Positions 57,537 to 64,000 of a DNA stretch of 64,000 bases are shown here, in pieces. How positions within the stretch are numbered: position 1 is the stretch's first letter; each line of letters opens with the position of its first letter. The notes below the pieces were generated by a model. It was not told where the DNA came from. It ran no database searches and saw nothing but the letters and a program-made list of their open reading frames with translations. The stretch spans positions 16,371-80,370 of the forward strand of contig NZ_JABFMU010000026.1 in NCBI RefSeq assembly GCF_013359695.1. The letters run 5' to 3'. The position numbers and the translations under genes are program-made. The DNA comes from Pseudomonas sp. C2B4 (GTDB taxonomy: Bacteria; Pseudomonadota; Gammaproteobacteria; Pseudomonadales; Pseudomonadaceae).

Positions 57537-59945
57537 ATGAGCACTGATGGTGCTTTGAGTCGAAGCCGTCTGCTGCCGAGCCTGCTCGGTGTCCTGCTTC
57601 TGCTAATGGGCCTGGCCATGCTGGCAGGCGGTATCAAGCTGAGCCTGCTCGGCGGCTCGCTGTATTACCTGCTGGCCGGTATTGGCCTGGCCCTGACCGG
57701 CATCCTGCTGATCGCCGCTCGCCGTGCCGCGCTGGGCCTGTACGCGCTGGTGCTGTTCGCCAGCACCGTTTGGGCGCTGTGGGAAGTCGACCTCGACTGG
57801 TGGCAACTGGTGCCGCGTCTGGCCATGCTGTTTGCCCTTGGCATCGTCATGTTGTTGCCGTGGTTTCGCCGTCCGCTGCTGCGCCAAGGCGCTGCACCGC
57901 TGGGCACCGGCGCACTGAGCGTGGCCGTTGTGATTGCTGGCGCAACCGCACTGGCCAGCCAATTCACCAACCCCGGTGAAATCAAGGGTCAACTGGACCG
58001 CGACAGCGTGCCAGGCATGACCAACACCGCCCCGGCCATGCCGGACGGCGACTGGAACTCCTACGGCCGCAGCGCTCACGGTGACCGTTACTCGCCACTG
58101 GCGCAGATCACCCCGCAGAACGTGCACAAACTGGTGCCGGCCTGGACCTACCGCACCGGCGATCTGCCAGGGCCGAACGACCCGGGCGAAACCACTGCCG
58201 AAAACACCCCGCTGAAAGTCAACGGCATGCTGTACGTGTGCACGCCACACAGCCAGGTGATCGCGCTGGACCCGGACTCCGGCAAGGAAATCTGGCGTTT
58301 CGATCCGAAGCTCTCCACGCAGAACGCGGCGAACTTCAAGGGTTGGGCGCACATGACCTGCCGTGGCGTGACCTATCACGATGATGCGGTGTATGCCTCC
58401 GAACAGAGCCCGACCGGCAGCGCCAGCGCCCCCGTCGCCAGCATCTGCCCGCGCCGGATCTTCCTGCCGACTGCCGACACCCGTCTGATCGCCCTCAACG
58501 CCGACACCGGCAAGATGTGCGAAGACTTCGGCGACAAGGGCCAGGTCGACCTGCGTGCCAACATCGGCGGCTTCACGGCCGGTGGTTACTACTCCACGTC
58601 GCCGCCGGCGGTCACCAAGGACCTGGTGGTCATTGGCGGTCACGTCACCGATAACGTCTCCACCGACGAGCCAAGCGGCGTGATCCGCGCGTTCGACGTG
58701 CACACCGGCAAACTGGTGTGGAACTGGGACAGCGGCAACCCGGACGACACGACGCCGATTGCCGAAGGCAAGGTCTACACCCGCAATTCGCCGAACATGT
58801 GGTCCATGTTCGCGGTCGATGAAAAACTCGGCATGCTCTACCTGCCGATGGGCAACCAGACCCCGGACCAGTTCGGTGGTGCGCGCACCCCGGAATCGGA
58901 ACTGCACGCCGCCGGCCTGACCGCCCTGGACATCGCCACCGGTAAAGTGCGCTGGCACTTCCAGTTCACCCACCATGACCTGTGGGACATGGACGTCGGC
59001 GGCCAGCCAACCCTGATGGACCTGAAAACCGCTGATGGCGTGAAGCCGGCGGTCTTGGCCTCCACCAAGCAAGGCAGCATCTACGTGCTGGACCGCAGCA
59101 CCGGCCAGGCCATCGTGCCGATCAATGAAGTGCCGGTGCCGCAAGGCGCGGTGGAAGGCGATCACACCTCGCCGACCCAACCGAAATCCGACCTCAACCT
59201 GATGCCGCCACCGCTGCAGGAACGCGACATGTGGGGCGTGACCCCGTTCGACCAGCTGATCTGCCGGATCGACTTCAAATCCATGCGCTACGACGGCCCG
59301 TTCACCCCGCCATCGCTGCAGGGTTCGATCGTGTATCCGGGTAACTTCGGCGTGTTCGACTGGGGCGGAATCTCGGTCGACCCGGTGCGCCAGATCGCCT
59401 TCGTTAACCCGAGCTACATGGCGTTCAAGTCGAAGATGATCCCGGCCGCCGACATCGCCGCCCAAGGCCCGCGCAAAAGCGAAACCGAAGGCGTGCAGCC
59501 AAACAAAGGCGCGCCGTACGGCGTGGTCCTCGAAGCGCTGCTGTCGCCAATGGGCCTGCCGTGCCAGGCACCCGCGTGGGGCTACGTGGCGGCGATCGAC
59601 CTGACCACCCATGAAAAAATCTGGATGCACAAGAACGGCACCGTGCGCGACAGCTCGCCGGTTCCGATTCCCCTGAGCATGGGCGTTCCCAGCCTGGGCG
59701 GCACCTTCACCACCGCCGGTGGCGTCGGGTTCCTCAGCGGCACCCTCGACCAGTACCTGCGTGCCTATGACGTGAAAAACGGCAAGCAGCTGTGGGAAGG
59801 CCGCCTGCCGGCCGGCGCGCAAACCACGCCGATGACCTACACCGGCAAGGACGGCAAACAGTACGTACTGGTCGTGGCCGGCGGTCACGGTTCGCTGGGC
59901 ACCAAACAGGGTGACTATGTGATTGCGTACAAGCTGTCCGAGTAA
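57537..59945 (+). CDS. gcd: PQQ-dependent membrane glucose dehydrogenase
   Basis: An 802-residue quinoprotein that oxidises glucose to gluconolactone in the periplasm and passes electrons to ubiquinone. The N-terminal 140 residues have five membrane helices. The rest is the PQQ beta-propeller with W-motif repeats, for example NSYGRSAHGDRYSPLAQITPQNVHKLVPAWTYRTGD, GKMCEDFGDKGQ and QFTHHDLWDMDVGGQP. The catalytic region HHDLWDMD and the end KDGKQYVLVVAGGHGSLGTKQGDYVIAYKL are typical. A good ribosome-binding site (CGGAGA) precedes the ATG. PQQ synthesis genes are not in this window. Confidence 0.95.
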   Translation: MSTDGALSRSRLLPSLLGVLLLLMGLAMLAGGIKLSLLGGSLYYLLAGIGLALTGILLIAARRAALGLYALVLFASTVWALWEVDLDWWQLVPRLAMLFALGIVMLLPWFRRPLLRQGAAPLGTGALSVAVVIAGATALASQFTNPGEIKGQLDRDSVPGMTNTAPAMPDGDWNSYGRSAHGDRYSPLAQITPQNVHKLVPAWTYRTGDLPGPNDPGETTAENTPLKVNGMLYVCTPHSQVIALDPDSGKEIWRFDPKLSTQNAANFKGWAHMTCRGVTYHDDAVYASEQSPTGSASAPVASICPRRIFLPTADTRLIALNADTGKMCEDFGDKGQVDLRANIGGFTAGGYYSTSPPAVTKDLVVIGGHVTDNVSTDEPSGVIRAFDVHTGKLVWNWDSGNPDDTTPIAEGKVYTRNSPNMWSMFAVDEKLGMLYLPMGNQTPDQFGGARTPESELHAAGLTALDIATGKVRWHFQFTHHDLWDMDVGGQPTLMDLKTADGVKPAVLASTKQGSIYVLDRSTGQAIVPINEVPVPQGAVEGDHTSPTQPKSDLNLMPPPLQERDMWGVTPFDQLICRIDFKSMRYDGPFTPPSLQGSIVYPGNFGVFDWGGISVDPVRQIAFVNPSYMAFKSKMIPAADIAAQGPRKSETEGVQPNKGAPYGVVLEALLSPMGLPCQAPAWGYVAAIDLTTHEKIWMHKNGTVRDSSPVPIPLSMGVPSLGGTFTTAGGVGFLSGTLDQYLRAYDVKNGKQLWEGRLPAGAQTTPMTYTGKDGKQYVLVVAGGHGSLGTKQGDYVIAYKLSE

Positions 59946-59965
59946 GTCATAACGGCAGTAAAACC

Positions 59966-59997
59966 AAAGGCGACGCCCTCACAGGCGTCGCCTTTTT
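59966..59997 (+). terminator. Strong intrinsic terminator after gcd
   Basis: Perfect 12-bp stem AAAGGCGACGCC (59966-59977) with GGCGTCGCCTTT (59984-59995), six-base loop, T5. Confidence 0.9.
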
Positions 59998-60018
59998 CAT
60001 GACCAACAAAAAGCCAAC

Positions 60019-60107
60019 TGTGGGAGCGAGCCTGCTCGCGAAAGCGGTGTATCGCTAACACTTCGATTGACTGACACGCCGTCTTCGCGAGCAGGCTCGC
60101 TCCCACA
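60019..60107. repeat. REP pair (REPIN), main family
   Basis: Inverted copies at 60019-60042 and 60084-60107, between gcd and lon. The 143 bases from there to lon show no heat-shock promoter that I can recognise. Confidence 0.93.
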
Positions 60108-60250
60108 GTTTGTTCGGCGACACCCCAAAGTCCAGCTAACCTGAATCCCTGCTGAACACACCTTCGAATGATCCATTAACCCCAAGACATCATTGAAACC
60201 ACCGCCAACCTGCCCCATCTAAGACCCATACCCATTGCGCAGGTGCCCAC

Positions 60251-62668
60251 ATGAGCGACCAGCAGGAATTCCCCGAAGACCCGAGCGAATACGCCGACCC
60301 GGAAAATGCCCCTCACCACACCCCCGGCAAAGGCCTCGCCCTGCCCGGCCAGAATCTGCCGGACAAGGTCTACATCATCCCGATCCATAACCGACCGTTC
60401 TTCCCGGCCCAGGTGCTGCCGGTCATCGTCAATGAAGAACCGTGGGCGGAAACCCTGGATCTGGTGGCCAAGTCCGAACACCATTCCCTGGCCCTGTTCT
60501 ACATGGACACGCCTCAGGACAACCCACGCCACTTCGACACCTCGGCCCTGCCGCTGTACGGCACGCTGGTCAAGGTGCACCACGCCAGCCGCGAAAACGG
60601 CAAATTGCAATTCGTTGCCCAGGGCCTGACCCGCGTCCGCCTCAAGACCTGGCTCAAGCACCATCGCCCGCCGTACCTGGTGGAGGTCGAATACCCGCAC
60701 CAGCCCACCGAGCCGACCGATGAGGTCAAGGCCTACGGCATGGCGCTGATCAATGCGATCAAGGAGTTGCTGCCACTCAATCCGCTGTACAGCGAAGAGC
60801 TGAAGAACTACCTCAACCGCTTCAGCCCCAACGATCCGTCACCGCTGACCGATTTCGCCGCCGCGCTGACCTCGGCCACCGGCAGCGAACTGCAGGAAGT
60901 GCTCGACTGCGTGCCGATGCTCAAGCGCATGGAAAAAGTCCTGCCGATGCTGCGCAAGGAAGTCGAAGTCGCGCGCCTGCAAAAGGAAATCTCCGCCGAA
61001 GTGAACCGCAAGATCGGCGAACATCAGCGCGAATTCTTCCTCAAGGAACAACTCAAGGTCATCCAGCAGGAGCTGGGGCTGACCAAGGACGACCGCAGCG
61101 CCGACCTGGAACAATTCGAGCAGCGGCTGACCGGCAAGGTCCTGTCGTCGCAGGCGCAGAAGCGCATCGAAGAAGAGATGAACAAGCTGTCGATCCTCGA
61201 GACCGGCTCGCCGGAGTATGCGGTGACCCGCAACTACCTCGACTGGGCGACCTCGGTGCCGTGGGGCGTGTACGGCGAGGACAAACTCGACCTCAAGCAC
61301 GCGCGCAAGGTGCTGGATAAACACCACGCCGGCCTCGACGACATCAAGGATCGCATCCTCGAATTCCTCGCGGTCGGGGCCTACAAAGGCGAGATCAGCG
61401 GCTCCATCGTGCTGCTGGTCGGCCCGCCGGGCGTGGGCAAGACCAGCGTCGGCAAATCCATCGCCGAATCCCTGGGCCGGCCGTTCTACCGCTTCAGCCT
61501 CGGCGGCATGCGCGACGAAGCCGAGATCAAGGGCCACCGCCGCACCTACATCGGCGCGCAGCCGGGCAAACTGGTGCAGGCGCTGAAAGACGTCGAAGTG
61601 ATGAACCCGGTGATCATGCTCGACGAAATCGACAAGATGGGCCAGAGCTACCAGGGCGACCCGGCCTCCGCGCTGCTGGAAACCCTGGATCCGGAACAGA
61701 ACGTCGAATTCCTCGACCACTACCTCGACCTGCGCATGGACCTGTCGAAAGTGCTGTTCGTCTGCACCGCCAACACCCTGGATTCCATACCCGGCCCGCT
61801 GCTCGACCGCATGGAAGTGATCCGCCTGTCGGGATACATCACCGAAGAAAAAGTCGCCATCGCCAAGCGCCACCTGTGGCCCAAGCTGTTGGAAAAAGCC
61901 GGGGTCTCCAAAGGCAGTCTGAGCATCAGTGACAGCGCGTTGAAATCCTTGATCGACGGCTACGCCCGTGAGGCCGGCGTGCGGCAGCTGGAAAAACAGC
62001 TGGGCAAACTGGTGCGCAAGGCCGTGATGAAATTGATCGACGAGCCGGACGCGGTGATCAAACTCGGTCCGAAAGACCTGGAAGCCTCCCTCGGCCATCC
62101 GGTATTCCGCAACGAACAGGTCCTGTCCGGCACTGGCGTCATCACCGGGCTGGCCTGGACCAGCATGGGCGGCGCGACCCTGCCGATCGAAGCGACACGA
62201 ATTCATACGTTGAACCGCGGTTTCAAACTCACCGGGCAACTGGGTGATGTGATGAAGGAGTCCGCGGAAATTGCCTACAGCTACGTCAGCTCCCATCTGA
62301 AGTCGTTCGGCGGCGATCCGAAGTTCTTCGATGAAGCCTTCGTGCACCTGCACGTGCCGGAGGGCGCGACGCCGAAGGACGGCCCGAGCGCCGGCGTAAC
62401 CATGGCCAGCGCCCTGCTGTCCCTCGCCCGCAACCAGCCGCCGAAAAAAGGCGTGGCCATGACCGGCGAACTGACCCTGACCGGGCATGTACTGCCGATC
62501 GGCGGCGTGCGCGAAAAGGTGATTGCGGCGCGGCGGCAGAAGATTTTCGAGCTGATCCTGCCGGAGGCGAATCGGGGGAACTTCGAGGAACTGCCGGATT
62601 ACCTGAAGGAAGGCATCACCGTGCATTTCGCCAAGCGGTTTGCGGATGTGGCGAAGGTGTTGTTCTGA
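60251..62668 (+). CDS. lon: ATP-dependent Lon protease
   Basis: An 805-residue cytoplasmic protease. It has the N-terminal substrate-recognition domain (residues about 40-240, starting VYIIPIHNRPFFPAQVLPV), a coiled region, and the AAA domain with Walker A VGPPGVGKTSVGKSIA and Walker B VIMLDEIDKMG. The Ser-Lys protease domain follows, with Ser in PKDGPSAGVTMA and Lys in GGVREKVIAARR. Its place beside gcd is like the P. putida arrangement I recall, where this is a second Lon besides the clp-linked one. I could not confirm a second copy here. The N-terminal extension before VYIIPI is about 40 residues. Confidence 0.93.
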   Translation: MSDQQEFPEDPSEYADPENAPHHTPGKGLALPGQNLPDKVYIIPIHNRPFFPAQVLPVIVNEEPWAETLDLVAKSEHHSLALFYMDTPQDNPRHFDTSALPLYGTLVKVHHASRENGKLQFVAQGLTRVRLKTWLKHHRPPYLVEVEYPHQPTEPTDEVKAYGMALINAIKELLPLNPLYSEELKNYLNRFSPNDPSPLTDFAAALTSATGSELQEVLDCVPMLKRMEKVLPMLRKEVEVARLQKEISAEVNRKIGEHQREFFLKEQLKVIQQELGLTKDDRSADLEQFEQRLTGKVLSSQAQKRIEEEMNKLSILETGSPEYAVTRNYLDWATSVPWGVYGEDKLDLKHARKVLDKHHAGLDDIKDRILEFLAVGAYKGEISGSIVLLVGPPGVGKTSVGKSIAESLGRPFYRFSLGGMRDEAEIKGHRRTYIGAQPGKLVQALKDVEVMNPVIMLDEIDKMGQSYQGDPASALLETLDPEQNVEFLDHYLDLRMDLSKVLFVCTANTLDSIPGPLLDRMEVIRLSGYITEEKVAIAKRHLWPKLLEKAGVSKGSLSISDSALKSLIDGYAREAGVRQLEKQLGKLVRKAVMKLIDEPDAVIKLGPKDLEASLGHPVFRNEQVLSGTGVITGLAWTSMGGATLPIEATRIHTLNRGFKLTGQLGDVMKESAEIAYSYVSSHLKSFGGDPKFFDEAFVHLHVPEGATPKDGPSAGVTMASALLSLARNQPPKKGVAMTGELTLTGHVLPIGGVREKVIAARRQKIFELILPEANRGNFEELPDYLKEGITVHFAKRFADVAKVLF

Positions 62669-62695
62669 CAGTCTCTTAGCGCCTGCGCCACCGCT

Positions 62696-62787
62696 TTCGC
62701 GAGCAGGCTCGCTCCCACAGGGATTTAGGGTTCACACATATTTTGTGCCCCACTCAAATCCCTTGTGGGAGCGAGCCTGCTCGCGAA
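62696..62787. repeat. REP pair, reversed arrangement
   Basis: cccaca-type copy at 62696-62719 and tgtggg-type copy at 62764-62787, 44 bases apart, after lon. Confidence 0.9.
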
Positions 62788-62886
62788 GGCGTCAGCACTC
62801 ACGCCGCCATTTCCCGGCTGCTGTCACATTTTGTCTCATCTCGGTTATGCTCGCCGTTCGTCGTGAACGCCGGAGCCACTGACCTT

Positions 62887-63279
62887 ATGTCCCCCACCCG
62901 CCTGTTTGTCCCCCTCGCCCTCGCGCTGCTGGCCGCCTGCGCCACGCAACCCAAGCACAACGTGACCGTGGAAAAACAAAGCGAATGCCCGGTGAAGCTC
63001 ACCAACGGGCAAAACCTGATCCTGACCCTGCCGAGCAACCCGACCACAGGCTACCGCTGGGCCATCCAGGATTCGGCCGGCGGCGTATTGCGCGCACTGG
63101 GCCCCGAGGTCTACAGCAACCCGGAAGATGCTGGCGTGGTGGGTGCGGCGGGGATCTCGACCTGGCGTTTTCAGGCATTCACCTCCGGTACCGGGCGTTT
63201 ACGCCTGACCTCGCAACAGCCTTGGGCGCCGGAAGTGCTGCCGGTGGAGTCTTTCGACTGCGCCATTTCGGTTAACTGA
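62887..63279 (+). CDS. Protease inhibitor I42 family lipoprotein (chagasin-like)
   Basis: A 130-residue lipoprotein with signal MSPTRLFVPLALALLAACA (lipobox LAAC). The mature part has the chagasin/I42 motif NPTTGYRW, then GAAGISTWRFQAFTSGTGRLRL, the second conserved loop, and the third loop RPW-like SQQPWAPE. Members inhibit papain-type cysteine proteases; a bacterial envelope role is not defined. The ATG at 62887 was chosen since the upstream frame to 62743 runs through a REP. It is followed two bases on by the YhhN gene. Confidence 0.83.
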   Translation: MSPTRLFVPLALALLAACATQPKHNVTVEKQSECPVKLTNGQNLILTLPSNPTTGYRWAIQDSAGGVLRALGPEVYSNPEDAGVVGAAGISTWRFQAFTSGTGRLRLTSQQPWAPEVLPVESFDCAISVN

Positions 63280-63281
63280 CC

Positions 63282-63917
63282 ATGGGCTGGCTGATCCTGG
63301 CGCTAATGGGCGCGGTGACGTTTCTCTACGGCCTGAGCGTGCACGCCTCGTTGCTCTGCCTGCTGGTCAAACCGCTGCCCGTCCTCGCCCTGCTCGGCTG
63401 GCTGCATGACGCGCCCCCCAGCGAGTACCGGCGCTGGATCAGCCTTGGATTGATTTTCTCCCTGCTGGGCGATGTGTTGCTGGCGTGGCCGGGGGATTTG
63501 TTTGTGTTCGGCCTTGGGACGTTCCTGGTCGCGCATCTGGCCTATCTGAAAGCTTATTTGAGCGATTGCAGGCGACTGGCGCTGTTGCCGCTGATCATCG
63601 CCCTGGGTGTGGGCGCGGTGCTGCTGGGGATTCTGATCGCCCACGGATTGGGGCCGTTGCTCATCCCGGTCATCGTTTACGGCGTGGCCATCAGCGCCAT
63701 GCTCTGGCGAGCCTTGGCCCGCCTCGGCACCGACGTGCCCAAGCGTTCGGCGCTGCTCGCTGCGGCGGGTGCCGTGGCGTTTGTGTTCTCGGACAGCGTG
63801 ATTGGCATCAGCCGCTTTGTGGCGCCGTTCGATGCCGCGCCGTATGTGATCATCCTCAGCTATTGGCTGGGGCAATGGGGCATTACCGCGTCGGCGTTCG
63901 GTCCAGAACCGCGCTGA
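63282..63917 (+). CDS. YhhN-family lysoplasmalogenase
   Basis: A 211-residue integral membrane protein with about seven or eight helices, YhhN/TMEM86 family. The conserved parts are RRWISLGLIFSLLGDVLLAWP (with the Asp) and AGAVAFVFSDSVIGISRFVAPF (with the second Asp). The family cleaves the vinyl-ether bond of lysoplasmalogens; substrate in pseudomonads is uncertain. It probably shares a transcript with the I42 lipoprotein. Confidence 0.85.
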   Translation: MGWLILALMGAVTFLYGLSVHASLLCLLVKPLPVLALLGWLHDAPPSEYRRWISLGLIFSLLGDVLLAWPGDLFVFGLGTFLVAHLAYLKAYLSDCRRLALLPLIIALGVGAVLLGILIAHGLGPLLIPVIVYGVAISAMLWRALARLGTDVPKRSALLAAAGAVAFVFSDSVIGISRFVAPFDAAPYVIILSYWLGQWGITASAFGPEPR

Positions 63918-63921
63918 ATTC

Positions 63922-63985
63922 TTCGCGAGCAGGCTCGCTCCCACAGGTTTAGCGCAATCCCTGTGGGAGCGAGCCTGCTCGCGAA
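63922..63985. repeat. REP pair, reversed arrangement
   Basis: cccaca-type copy at 63922-63945 and tgtggg-type copy at 63962-63985, only 16 bases apart, at the right edge of the window. Confidence 0.9.
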
Positions 63986-64000
63986 AGCGATATCACCGAC

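Noticed and set aside
60108..60250. Heat-shock (sigma-32) promoter before lon
   Set aside because: I looked for a CTTGAA-type -35 with a CCCCAT-type -10 and found no acceptable pair.
2643..63985. Repeats at regular-looking places as a CRISPR array
   Set aside because: The repeats are scattered palindromes in gaps between genes, in inverted pairs, without direct repeat-spacer order or cas genes.

Overview
The window is a chromosomal segment of a fluorescent pseudomonad (Pseudomonas fluorescens group). The evidence is the GC-rich pseudomonad coding style, the abundant REP palindromes with core GGGAGCGAGCCTGCTCGCG, and typical Pseudomonas gene sets: ydcTUV-patD, an aatJQMP/aauSR-type acidic amino acid system, metE/metR, and oprB-gcd-lon. 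I see no rRNA, tRNA, CRISPR array or replication origin.

Layout. 0-5.9 kb: the end of a putrescine/GABA-type ABC transporter operon, a gamma-aminobutyraldehyde dehydrogenase and an APC permease. 5.97-9.12 kb: a small accessory block with an RloA/RloB (AbiL-like) ATPase-TOPRIM pair, a C4-like antisense RNA ahead of a Bro-N antirepressor-like gene, and a 61-residue protein. 9.5-18.4 kb: glucan protein OpgD, then a glutamate/aspartate ABC transporter and its AauS/AauR two-component system; a sigma-54 promoter and two AauR-type operators precede the transporter. 18.5-22.1 kb: two lipoproteins, a DsbA-like protein and an alpha/beta hydrolase. 22.3-27.9 kb: a very large dermonecrotic-toxin-like gene broken by one in-frame TAG. 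28-34.2 kb: metE/metR, a GNAT-LysE-Nudix cluster and a LuxR-type regulator.

34.4-45.1 kb: a glutamate-synthase-like flavoprotein, an O-antigen glucosylation cassette (gtrA-gtrB-gtrII) with a second, orphan gtrA, an OpgC-like acyltransferase, a RAYT transposase flanked on both sides by its own REP family, and a large penicillin-binding protein. 45.1-52.7 kb: a seven-gene CS1/alpha-type chaperone-usher fimbrial operon with a duplicated pilin and tip module. 53.2-55.6 kb: a PadR regulator with a ferric-siderophore reductase, a membrane protein and a VF530 protein. 55.9-63.9 kb: carbohydrate porin OprB, PQQ glucose dehydrogenase Gcd, a Lon protease, an I42-type inhibitor lipoprotein and a YhhN lysoplasmalogenase.

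The main REP family forms 16 paired clusters, almost all in gaps between genes, but none lies between about 34.3 and 54.6 kb. That stretch holds the surface-glycan and fimbrial genes and a different REP family around the RAYT gene. The most interesting items are the C4-like antisense switch, the amber-interrupted toxin, the RAYT with mirrored repeats, the duplicated gtrA genes sharing an upstream element, and the unusual order of the fimbrial operon.
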